Below are positions 19,712-29,472 of a stretch of 29,472 nt of DNA, piece after piece. The notes under the pieces were generated by a model, which saw nothing but the letters and a program-made list of their open reading frames with translations, was not told where the DNA came from and did no database searches. The stretch is from positions 1 through 29,472 of the forward strand of contig JAUCBJ010008968.1 in NCBI GenBank assembly GCA_032718475.1, in the 5' to 3' direction. Made by a program: the position numbers and the translations under genes. The first letter of the stretch is position 1. The number at the start of each line of letters is the position of its first letter. Source of the DNA: Nemertoderma westbladi (Eukaryota > Xenacoelomorpha > Nemertodermatida > Nemertodermatidae).

Positions 19712-22700
19712 TGTACCCCAATACAGTAGTAGCAGTAGGCATTTGGGAACCAGTTATGAAGTACCGGTTGGTGTAGGCCTGGATAGGAAGATAAATGTAG
19801 GAGGTAGGCCTAGCGATGCTACCGGTACCGCGAATACTGCGATATATAGGCCTACCGGTAGTCAACATACAGGTATGTCAGGTAGGCCATTAGTAGACCA
19901 ACAGGCAGGCTTTTCAGTACCATTAAATGTAAGTAATAAAAGTAGGCCTATTACCGGTCAAAGTTTTGAAGGGTTAAAATATCCAACCTTGGGGGGATGT
20001 AGGCCTAATGAGCCTAGGGTTAGTAAACCTCCTGGAGCTGGAGTTATAGATCAAAATGAAAGGCGGGTCTATGTAGGAAACGCCGGACAACCTGGAGGCA
20101 ACGGAGGATCTGGTTGGGGAGATCCTGGAGAAGGATCCGGGGATAACTCAAATAATGGTGGTAGGGATAGGCCAAATGATGTACCGGTAGTCAGTTTAAA
20201 TGAACCAAACCATAATCAAATTGACGCTGTAGTGGAAGCCCTTAAAATGAAACTGGAGCTTCCAAATATAGAACCCTTTACCTTTGACGGTGAAGAGCCG
20301 GAAGAATATATACAGTTTCGGCATCTTTACACCGAGGAAATATTAAATAAAAATATTTCCATGGTCAGAAAGATGAATTATCTTTTGGCTTATACCAAAG
20401 GTAAGGCGCATCAAGTCGTTCGACAGTATGCTGGGCTGACGGACGGATTTTCTTTAGCATGGAGCGCTTTAGAAAAGCGTTATGGAAATCCAGGCTTGAT
20501 TGTCCAGGCTACTATCGATAGACTTGTTGATAATAACGAAATTAAAACAAAAGATAATTTTAGAGATTTTTCTGATAAAGTGAATAAAGCATTGGTGGCC
20601 CTTACTGAATTAAGCATGCCGCATGAACTTAATTCACTTAATAATATGCGACAGCTAGTAGAGGTTCTCCCTTATTGGGCCAGGGGAAAATGGAGGAAAA
20701 CTGCAGCGACAATTAGGAGTAGGTATAACCGGGAACCGCAGTTGTTTGAACTTGCACAATTTTTGGAAGATCAAGCTGAGATTATGAATGATCCCATATA
20801 CAGTGAGGAACGTTTTCGCACTAATCGAGTAAAACCGGTGGACAAAAGGGAGGAAAATTATCGGAGATCCCGAGAAGATATTCCAAGGAGAGCTTTTGAA
20901 TCAAAAGGAAACTCTGTGAAATCCAATGTGTTTGTAGCATCCGGTGGTTTTAGTAATGCCGCTAAACCTTCTATTAAAAGACAAGTCACATTTAGTAGTG
21001 AAGAATCACCATCGAATTCTCGTACGGAACATTCTAACCAGAGATCGCATTTGAATATTTGTGATTTAAACTCACGATGTCGTCTTCATCCAAACAATAA
21101 CTCTCATATGACGGTTGAGTGTGATCAGTGGCGGAGTGCACCAGAGAATGAGCAATGGGATTACATAAGGGAGAACAGATTGTGCCGTTTTTGCCTCTCC
21201 ACTGGACATATTGGCCGAAATTGTTTCAACCGGTGGAATTCTAGAAGGTGGACTCCAAATCGCAGTCTATCTAGGTCCCCAGCAGCTGGATACCGCAGGA
21301 GTGGGTCTAGTGATTTTAGAGACAATGCCCAGGATTGTGGCCCCATAGGGTATCAGAGGCAAAGAATGGATGCCTTTAGTATTAAACCCGAACAGGAAAG
21401 AATTCAAAATGTAGATAATATTTCCAAGGTGGATAATTCCCTGGCTAAAATAAATAACTTGACAGCTCACTCTGGGATTTGTATGACTGTAAATCTGGGA
21501 AAGGTTTATTTAAAAATTGTCCCCATCAATGTCAGTTCGGGTAACAAAGGGGTAAGTACATATGCCCTTTTAGACCTTGGATCTACCTTGACCCTAATTG
21601 ATAAGGAAGTGAGTGATAGATTAAATCTTAAGGGAGAAAAATATAATTTAGATTTAGCAACTTTGAGAAATGAACATACGAACACAACCGCCACCATGGT
21701 GAGCTGTCAATTTAACTCAGTACATAAAGGAAATAGTTTTTCGATGAAAGTATCTAATGCAACAGTAATTCCAAATCTGGGAGTTATTGGGTCGAGTCCT
21801 AATGAAACAGAAGTTCGACGATACTCGCACTTACAAAATATATTGTTTGAACATCCACCTGTAGATATCCCTAAAGTTACTGTACTAATTGGGGTAGATA
21901 ATTTATTAGCTCACCGAGTATTTGAGGAAAGATGGGGAAGTGAGCTGGATATGCCCAAAGCAGAACGAACACCATTTGGATGGGTGGTAATGGGTCCTAT
22001 AAATTCTGTTACTCAAACGGATCCAATAATTCAGCCAAAATGTACCCTGCCAAAAGAAGGAGCCAATGCAGCTGCAGTAACGAATTATGTGGATTCTGAC
22101 AGCGAGCTATGTCACCATAAAGTAAAGACTGGGTCAGTTCATTATGTTGGAACCGAACGAGATCTGGAATCCCTTTTCAACCAAGATTGTGAGGGGCTTT
22201 ACGATTCAACTTTGGCAAACTCTCCAGAGGATAATAGAGCTTTACAGACTATAAAAGATTCAATTCGTTTTGTCGATGGTCATTATCAAACTAAAATGTT
22301 ATGGAAAAATCCCGGGGAACCTTTAATAAACAATAGAACGATGGTAGAAAATCGATTAAGGAAACTTAGGCAAAAGGTTCATAAAATACCAGGACGACAC
22401 GCAGCTATTCAGGCTGTCATTGAAAAGTATCTGGATAAAGGATGGGCGGTAAGGGTTCCAGTGGGAACACCAGAAACTCCTAGAACTTATTATCTTCCTC
22501 TACATGTAGTATGGGAAGAGCGGAAGGGAAAGATACGCCTGGTTAATGATGCGGCAGCGACCTATTTAGGCCATAGTCTTAATGATTATTTAGTTGAAGG
22601 GCCAAATATTTTCAATACTGGTCTTGATGTTTTATTGAGATTTAGGAGTGGGATTTTTGCTTTCACGTGTGACGTGGAAGCAATGTTCCACCAGGTGAAG

Positions 22701-25517
22701 GTGTATCCAGAAGATACAGAGAGCCTTCGTTTCCTCTGGTGTGAGGAAGACAACCTTGATGAAAAGGTACCAGTAACTGTTTTTAAAATGCTGGTGCACA
22801 TGTTTGGGGCTAAAGATTCATCTTGCACCACTACAATGTCAATGAGACGAGTTCCCATTGATCAGGCCGATACTTGTACGGCAGAGGTGAGGGACATGAT
22901 TACCAATGATTTTTATGTCGATGATGGCATGGCTTCCAAGAATACGGAAACTGAAATTATAATTATGGCTAAAGGAGCGAGAGATTGTCTTCAGAAGGGT
23001 GGTTTCAAATTACATAAGTTCATATCAAATTCTGAAACCTTCATGAAGGTTATGTCTGATCAAATTGTGAGTCCAATTGGATCAGAGGATCTGTCAAAAG
23101 GTTGCAATGAAAACCGCGACCTTCCCAGTGGCATTGTTGAGTCTAGGGAACCCATTCTTAAAAGTATGTCGGACAGTGGAGAATCCAGGGCTTTAGGTAT
23201 ATTGTGGAATCGGCCACTTGATACCTTTGAATATGTCTTGGAACCTACTGACACCATTTTACATACCAAACGTTCTTATTTATCCTTCATTGCGAGGATA
23301 TATGACCCACTTGGCCTGCTCGCACCCATTACGCTGGTTGGTAGGCAGATTCTGAGAGAAGTTTACATTCTGCAGGTAGGTTGGGAAGAACACCTTCCAG
23401 AGTATATCCAAGCCCGATGGGAGGCGTGGATAAATAGTTTGCGACAGCTGGAGCGTGTAAGTATCCCCAGGCCATATTTCTCTGATGGAGTTATGACAGC
23501 GATTGAGGCACATGTGTTTAGCGATGCTTCAGATGAAGGTTATGGCGCTGCTGTATACCTTGCCCAGACTGAAGGAAGACGAGATACAAGACTGGCTTAT
23601 AGTAAAGCGAGGGCTGCTCCTTTGAAAATAGTTCGTACACCACGTTTGGAGCTTATGGCAGCACTTTTAGGGACTCGAATACTACGACAAATTAAACTCG
23701 CATTACGAATTCCTGGACCTGCTCATTATTGGACGGATTCTACAACTGTCATCCATTATATTCAAAATGAATCACGTAGGTTTAAAACCTTTGTTGCCAA
23801 CCGTGCAGCAGAAATTAAAGAAACGACTAAGTTGGATGGTTGGCATTACTGCCCTACAGAGTTAAACCCGGCAGATATGTTGTCCAGAGGAGTTAGTGGA
23901 GTTCATTTCAAGAAAGACGAGAATTTATGGCAACATGGTCCGCCTTTCTTACCTAACAAAGCCGAATGGCCAACATTTCCCACAAATTCCAATACCCCTG
24001 ATGTGATTGAATTAAAGAAAGGTGTGGTAAACACTTTAACTGATGTTGTTACCCCTACTGAACAAGTCCTTCGTTATGATGACACTTGGTATCGAACTTG
24101 CAAACGCGTAGCATACCTACGAGCACTGGTGCGTTTCCGTATGGATCGTTCAACAAAGCCTTTGATTGATATTAAGGGGGCAGAGTGGGCAATATTGCGG
24201 CATGCCCAGAGAGAGGGTTTCAAATCCGATGTGAACTTGTTAACGGCAGGAAAGACAATACGCCATGACAGTAACCTACGAACATTCAGTCCCATTATGA
24301 GGGACGGTTTAATTTGTTTAGGATCGCGTCTATTAAATGCGCCCAGTGGAATAGTGCCAACAAGTCCGATAATAATACCTAAGGATTCTATTATAGTTGG
24401 TAAAATCATAGCGGGAGCACATCGTACGGTGTTACATGGTGGTGTGGAGGCTACGATATCGCGAATACGTCAAAAATATTGGATACCTGCAGTGCGACAT
24501 CGTATTAAAGGTTATGTGGCAAAATGTGTGACTTGCCGGGGTATTAAAAGAGAACGAGTTCAACAAATAATGTCGCCGCTACCGCCTGGACGAGTAACTG
24601 CATTCCAACCAGCGTTTACCAATGCGGGCGTAGATTTGTTTGGTCCCATAAATGTTAAAGTAGGGAGGAGGTACGAGAAGAGATGGGGAGGCATCTTCGT
24701 GTGTTATACCACAAGAGCTTTAGCCCTTGAGTTAATTAAAGATGCTAGTGCTAGCGCATTCATAAACGCGCTCCGTCGATTTAGTTCTAGGTTCGGGGGC
24801 ATAAAGAGAATAAGTTCCGATAATGGTACAAACTTCGTTGGTGCCAGCCAGGAATTAAAAAAGTTATATCAGGCTGTCAGATCATCGGAAGTTAGAGCTA
24901 TGGCAAACAGCAAGGAGATTGAGTGGCACTTCCATACCCCTTATGCCCCCCACTCTTCAGGCGTTTGGGAACGACTGGTAGGCAGTTGTAAACGTATTAT
25001 TGAGGTTTCGACTAGAAACAGATGTATAGATGAAGATGAAATGCGTACAGTTTTTGCTGAGGCAGAAAACGTTATGAACTCACGTCCACTTAGCGCAACA
25101 ACCGACGATCCTTCTTCTTACGAAGTGCTTACACCCAACCACTTGATGATGGGTAAACCAGTTCAGATAATAAACCGAAATCTGTTTGACGAGAATGATT
25201 TGTATAGCAGGAAGCGGTGGAAGGTTGTCCAAGAGATTAGTCGAATATTCTGGAAACAATGGATCTCGGAATATCTCCCAACCCTCCACTTTAGACAAAA
25301 ATGGCGCACAGAACGCCGTGACTTGAAACCAGGCGATCTCGTACTGGTGACAGAAGATACTTTATCTAAATACGACTGGGAATTAGCGAGGGTCATAAAT
25401 ACTTTCGCAGGGTCGGACGGCCATGTCCGGACCGTCGAATTAAAAACTGTAAACAGTGGTAAAAAGACAGTGAAAAGACCAGTAAACAAATGTTGCTTGC
25501 TTGAGCAAGCTATTTAA
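19668..25517 (+). CDS. pol: BEL/Pao Gag-Pol polyprotein (main frame)
   Basis: Open from 19668; the first ATG is at 19875, but entry is more likely from upstream Gag. Residues are counted from 19743 (1,924 to the stop). A GRP/VPV-rich linker is at 1-155, the DUF1759 capsid region at about 170-345, and a zinc knuckle C-x2-C-x4-H-x4-C at 481-494. The aspartic protease has ALLDLGS with Asp611. The RT has Asp977 and YVDD at 1058-1061, followed by the BEL-specific SYLSFIARIYDPLGLLAP region. RNase H has Asp1261, Glu1303, Asp1332 and Asp1378. The integrase has an N-terminal zinc motif (H1560, H1565, C1595, C1598) and a DDE triad at Asp1631, Asp1693 and Glu1743. DUF5641 is at about 1815-1915. There is no internal stop, so the replication enzymes look intact. 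Confidence 0.95.
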
Positions 25518-26220
25518 AATCTCGTAACATAAGGGGGGAGGGTATAGGATTTAGTATGTAGATCAATATTTTTTAAATTATGTTTCTCGATTTCATATTT
25601 TTTGAAATAAAATAATTATTAAATTAGAATGAATGTGAGTTTGAGTGATGTGATGCGAAATTAATATAATAAATAGTGGTGATATTAAATAATATTAATA
25701 ACATTTGAATAATTTATGATTATGAATGTATGATGAATGAATGGATTAATTTAATTAAACTAAGTGTTTTGTCAATAACGACAGACAGAACTATGCCATT
25801 ATGGGCAGGTGAGAATAAGACCCATTCATATGGCTCCGTTGAAATACGGAGGAACCTTATTTAATTTCCCAAAACAGTAGGGAGACGTCCCTGGGGATTT
25901 TAAACGGTTAAATTAACAGGGCACCAGGAGGTCCTAGGAACATGGGGGGAGCTCCGTCTGTGATCTGGGTGTCCGTGATCTGGATATTATGTTTGTGAAT
26001 GAGTATATATATTTGTGTGTAAAAAAAAGTAACATAAATAAATTAAAATTAGTTTAAATATTTCGAGAAATTTAATTTAATCACTAAATGTACCGATACG
26101 TGGTGTATAATAATAAATTGTAGATTAATAGGTCATTAACTTATTACTGTAAATTAGGTCAGAGACTTTGATTAAGTAAAGATTTTATGTACCAGTTATA
26201 TTACGATATGATATGAGTTA
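25518..26220 (+). other. Untranslated stretch after pol
   Basis: There is no open frame of note. The purine tract AAGGGGGGAGGG (25531-25542) follows the pol stop by 13 bases. A second GGGGGGAG lies at 25944-25951, and both resemble the tract next to the 3' LTR. The AT-rich remainder has a GC-richer block at about 25795-25990 containing GTGATCTGG twice. This may be the old 3' end of the element before the extra sequence was gained. Confidence 0.5.
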
Positions 26221-26680
26221 ATGGGATCAGATTACGATCTTTCTGCGACGCAGTTCTCTCTGGACGGTAAAGTTTTCCAAGTGGAGTACGCTCAGAAAGC
26301 GGTGGTGAATGACGGCACCATCGTGGCGTTACGGGTAAGCGATGGAGTCATTCTGGCCGTCGAGAAATTCATCCAATCGAAACTCCACGAAACGGATGTG
26401 CAGTCGATAACCCGTCTGTTCCACCTAGAGGAAGGTGTTGGTGCCTCGGTCGCTGGGTTACTAACAGACTATTTAATGCTCGTGGATTACGCGCGGGATG
26501 AGACGGCGGATTGCTGGGAATCCTACGGAGTCCGCGTTCCATTGGAAGTTCGCGAATACGTACACCCTCGCTCCCTGTACTCGGGTATACGGCCGTTTGA
26601 CGACTATAACCCTGGCGGCTGTAGGGGCCGACGTCGGTCCCCAGATATATATGGTGGAGCCTAGCGGGTACGCGGGAGTA
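26221..26680 (+). pseudogene. Proteasome subunit alpha-3-like (PSMA3/alpha7) sequence inside the retrotransposon
   Basis: The ATG at 26221 opens a frame of 147 codons. Residues 5-28 carry the alpha-subunit N-terminal signature in its alpha-3 form (YDLSA, FS-DGKVFQVEYA-KAV). Further matches are SDGVILAVEK (40-49), GASVAGLLTD (74-83), YARDE (90-94) and YVHPRSLYSGIRPF (113-126). In the active proteasome, alpha-3 is a structural subunit of the outer ring of the 20S core. Here about six residues are missing before YVHP, and after residue 126 (about 26600) the homology moves to the +1 frame, where VGPQIYMVEPSG continues it to about 26671. A TGA follows at 26681-26683. Only about the first 60% of an alpha subunit is represented. 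There are no introns, and base composition is clearly more GC-rich than the flanks, as expected of captured cDNA. It sits in the env position of the element. Confidence 0.88.
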
Positions 26681-26683
26681 TGA

Positions 26684-27010
26684 CCAAGTTGCCAAGGATA
26701 CCTTGATGAAAGCGGACTCATACGGAATTTAAATGACACCAATAGTGATAACAGCGATGAGTTGTCAGCTCTTTTCTTAATCCCTTTGTTAATTTTAGTT
26801 GTTTTTTTTTTAGTTGTTATTTTGGACAGAGTTTTGTCCTACTGCTGCAAGCCTTTAGCCTTTTGGTCGTTGAATTTTGTAAAAGTTTTTATCATTTTGC
26901 GTGAGCGAAATGAAACCAGTAGGCGAGATGGGCCCCAAGAAATGTTCATGGAAGTTTACCACCATCCATGTTGGAACTCCGGTACCGGGAATGATTTGGC
27001 GAATAGTTGA
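26684..27010 (+). CDS. Transmembrane-segment frame downstream of the proteasome-like sequence
   Basis: This frame is the direct continuation, past one TGA, of the frame carrying the second half of the proteasome homology. It has an acidic, Asn-rich stretch with a sequon (NDT, about 26729-26737), then a strong hydrophobic helix ALFLIPLLILVVFFLVVIL (26768-26824). A paired cysteine (CC), a basic region and a stop at 27008-27010 follow. No ATG opens it in frame: the first possible start is a TTG at 26762, so alone it is doubtful. It may be the C-terminal anchor of a longer fusion whose frame is broken in this copy, or a chance hydrophobic frame in T-rich DNA. No family recognised. Confidence 0.4.
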   Translation, partial: PSCQGYLDESGLIRNLNDTNSDNSDELSALFLIPLLILVVFFLVVILDRVLSYCCKPLAFWSLNFVKVFIILRERNETSRRDGPQEMFMEVYHHPCWNSGTGNDLANS

Positions 27011-27170
27011 CTGGCTGGAAGCCATCAGAATAAACAAAATATAAATAGTGTGGTGTGGTATATCTAATATAATCATTGCTAAATTTAATTGATCTTAACA
27101 TAAGGTGGTTTTATAGTTTTGGCACAAATCATTTCTTTGTTTTTTTTGTTGTTGAAAGTTTAGCAAGCTT
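27011..27170 (+). other. Noncoding stretch before the polypurine tract
   Basis: AT-rich. No feature is seen apart from a T-run near 27140. Confidence 0.4.
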
Positions 27171-27186
27171 AACTTTGGGGGGAGTT
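27171..27186 (+). promoter_or_regulatory. Polypurine tract of the BEL/Pao element
   Basis: AACTTTGGGGGGAGTT abuts the 3' LTR start TGTAACG. In LTR retrotransposons the purine run at this position resists RNase H and primes plus-strand synthesis. The GGGGGGAG core is shared with the tracts at 25533-25540 and 25944-25951. Confidence 0.75.
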
Positions 27187-27726
27187 TGTAACGAAAGAAA
27201 TGATGACATATATAACAAAGTAATTTTATCCTCTCTCAAACGTTGTAAAGGACCTTAAGGCTCGCCCCATTCAATATAACGACTTTAGATTCAATATAAT
27301 ATAAGTAGGAAATCGAAGCAAGGGCATCTTGGCAATCTCCCAACTAGTACTAGGGATGTTATTATTTGGTTAATGGTGATGGGTTTGTAATGTAGGAAGG
27401 AGCGAGCCAATCACAGAATGCCACCGCCCGCGCCACAGAGAATGGCAGAGATGATAATTGATAAGATAAAGTAGTTTCTCCATTATGGCCCCAGTGTTGA
27501 CTCTTTCCCCCCAGAGAGCGGGGATAGAGAAATAGCCGTGGTGGAAACACTATTTCTGACGAGTGTCTCCCACTCGTTAATATTTGCATTCTGTGATTGT
27601 CTCTAATTAATAACTGTGTGTAACACATAATTACAATAAAACTGTTATTACACTGTATAAAGTGTGGGCTCGCACAGGAAGTGTTTTTCTCCAAGTAAAA
27701 AGCGGCTAGGAAGATTCTCCACAACA
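27187..27726 (+). repeat. 3' LTR of the BEL/Pao element
   Basis: 540 bases, identical to the 5' LTR apart from one substitution. It is directly preceded by the purine-rich TTTGGGGGGAGTT (27174-27186), the likely polypurine tract that primes plus-strand DNA synthesis. AATAAA lies at 27635-27640. It is followed by the target duplication ATTAG. Confidence 0.95.
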
Positions 27727-27793
27727 ATTAGCGATTAATCAGAACTTAATCTTGCGGTGTGGATTACTGTTTACTTATTTAGATAGAAAAATT

Positions 27794-29472
27794 TGTCACA
27801 TTCAGTATACGTACTTATAGTGGCCACAAGTGTTTGTCACATTCAGTATACCTACTTATAGTGGCCACAAGTGAACATTCAGTATACGTACTTATAGTGG
27901 CCACAAGTGTTTGTCACATTCAGTATACCTACTTATAGTGGCCACAAGTGAACATTCAGTATACGTACTTATAGTGGTACACAAGTGAACATTCAGTATA
28001 CGTACTTATAGTGGCCCACAAGTGAACATTCAGTATACGTACTTATAGTGGTACACATTCAGTATACGTACTTATAGTGGTACACATTCAGTATACGTAC
28101 TTATAGTGGCCACATTCAGTATACGTACTTATAGTGGCCACATTCAGTATACGTACTTATAGTGGCCACATTCAGTATACGTACTTATAGTGGCCACATT
28201 CAGTATACGTACTTATAGTGGTACACATTCAGTATACGTACTTATAGTGGCCACATTCAGTATACGTACTTATAGTGGCCACATTCAGTATACGTACTTA
28301 TAGTGGCCACATTCAGTATACGTACTTATAGTGGCCACATTCAGTATACGTACATTTATAGTGGCCACATTCAGTATACGTACTTATAGTGGCCACAAGT
28401 GAACAGGGATCACATTCAGTATACGTACTTATAGTGGCCACATTCAGTATACGTACTTATAGTGGCCACATTCAGTATACGTACTTATAGTGGCCACATT
28501 CAGTATACGTACTTATAGTGGCCACATTCAGTATACGTACTTATAGTGGCCACATTCAGTATACGTACTTATAGTGGCCACATTCAGTATACGTACTTAT
28601 AGTGGCCACATTCAGTATACGTACTTATAGTGGCCACATTCAGTATACGTACTTATAGTGGCCACAAGTGAACAGGGATCACATTCAGTATACGTACTTA
28701 TAGTGGCCACATTCAGTATACGTACTTATAGTGGCCACATTCAGTATACGTACTTATAGTGGCCACATTCAGTATACGTACTTATAGTGGTACACATTCA
28801 GTATACGTACTTATAGTGGCCACATTCAGTATACGTACTTATAGTGGCCACATTCAGTATACGTACTTATAGTGGCCACATTCAGTATACGTACTTATAG
28901 TGGCCACATTCAGTATACGTACTTATAGTGGCCACATTCAGTATACGTACATTTATAGTGGCCACATTCAGTATACGTACTTATAGTGGCCACAAGTGAA
29001 CAGGGATCACATTCAGTATACGTACTTATAGTGGCCACATTCAGTATACGTACTTATAGTGGCCACATTCAGTATACGTACTTATAGTGGCCACATTCAG
29101 TATACGTACTTATAGTGGCCACATTCAGTATACGTACTTATAGTGGCCACATTCAGTATACGTACTTATAGTGGCCACATTCAGTATACGTACTTATAGT
29201 GGCCACATTCAGTATACGTACTTATAGTGGCCACATTCAGTATACGTACTTATAGTGGCCACAAGTGAACAGGGATCACATTCAGTATACGTACTTATAG
29301 TGGCCACATTCAGTATACGTACTTATAGTGGCCACATTCAGTATACGTACTTATAGTGGCCACATTCAGTATACGTACTTATAGTGGTACACATTCAGTA
29401 TACGTACTTATAGTGGCCACATTCAGTATACGTACTTATAGTGGCCACATTCAGTATACGTACTTATAGTGG
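27794..29472. repeat. 28-bp satellite with ~597-bp higher-order repeat, running off the window
   Basis: The monomer is CACATTCAGTATACGTACTTATAGTGGC, 28 bases, nearly invariant. Marker variants recur with a long period: the spacer AAGTGAACAGGGATC at 28397, 28666, 28994 and 29263 (alternating 269 and 328), and the ACATTTATAG variant at about 28351 and 28948. The GGTACACATTC variant is at 28790 and 29387. All give 597 bases, about 20 monomers plus two spacers. The first ~430 bases (27794-28220) are less regular, with CACAAGTGTTTGTC spacers and a TATACCTAC variant, as expected at an array edge. Confidence 0.97.

Larger units (their letters stand above)
17233..27726 (+). mobile_element. BEL/Pao LTR retrotransposon, 10.5 kb, recent insertion, with captured proteasome-like sequence
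   Basis: Two 540-base LTRs (TGTAACG...CAACA) bound the element, and ATTAG is duplicated at 17228-17232 and 27727-27731. The domain order Gag - protease - RT - RNase H - integrase, with DUF1759 and DUF5641, is diagnostic of BEL/Pao. The LTRs differ at a single base (about 0.2%), so the insertion is young. The element exceeds the usual length for the family because about 1.65 kb lies between pol and the 3' LTR. A primer binding site is not obvious: no TGG follows the 5' LTR directly, the nearest being at 17797. Confidence 0.95.

Noticed and set aside
26369-26742. Minus-strand frames opposite the proteasome-like block
   Set aside because: They are open because of the GC-rich composition. The plus strand carries the clear alpha-subunit signature.
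27794-29472. CRISPR array
   Set aside because: The repeats are contiguous 28-base monomers without variable spacers, in animal DNA. This is a satellite.

Overview
The window is animal nuclear DNA, probably from a marine invertebrate. It is AT-rich, has spliced introns, and is dominated by transposable elements and satellites. The evidence for an animal is a two-exon fragment of a rhodopsin-family G-protein-coupled receptor with GT-AG introns, CR1-like and RTE-like non-LTR retrotransposons, a BEL/Pao LTR retrotransposon, and a proteasome alpha-3-like sequence without introns. The palindromes TAGGCCTA and TACCGGTA are scattered at unusual density. I could not fix the species or phylum from sequence alone.

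Layout. 1-575: a diverged 287-bp tandem duplication. 2201-3260 (minus): the first two coding exons of a GPCR, ending at the DRY motif. 3745-4316: nine copies of a ~68-bp minisatellite. 4317-7180: no gene, but small hairpins and a 143-bp element with 21-bp terminal inverted repeats. 7181-7491: a 3' fragment of an RTE-like retroelement with a perfect 16-bp target duplication and an inverted 5' end. 7488-13541: a nested stack, in which a MITE is split by a TTAA-flanked piggyBac-like non-autonomous element (7704-13527), which is itself split by a CR1-like retrotransposon (about 8217-11490, minus strand, broken frames). 14618-15100 and 15480-15825: two more minus-strand RTE-like 3' fragments. 17233-27726: a BEL/Pao element with 540-bp LTRs differing at one base and a 5-bp ATTAG target duplication. 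27794-29472: a 28-bp satellite with a ~597-bp higher-order period that runs off the window.

The BEL/Pao element is the centrepiece. Gag is carried in three frame-shifted but overlapping segments, and a 1,924-codon frame holds capsid (DUF1759), zinc knuckle, aspartic protease, reverse transcriptase, RNase H, integrase and DUF5641 with their catalytic residues in place. Between pol and the 3' LTR, where env lies in envelope-bearing relatives, the element carries about 1.65 kb of extra sequence. This begins with a GC-rich, intron-free reading frame clearly homologous to the proteasome subunit alpha-3 (PSMA3/alpha7). After one frame break and one stop it continues into a frame with a strong transmembrane segment. 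The near-identical LTRs imply recent transposition, so the proteasome-derived sequence was probably mobilised with the element. It looks like host-gene capture by an LTR retrotransposon. Whether it was ever a working accessory gene cannot be decided from this one copy, which has frame breaks.
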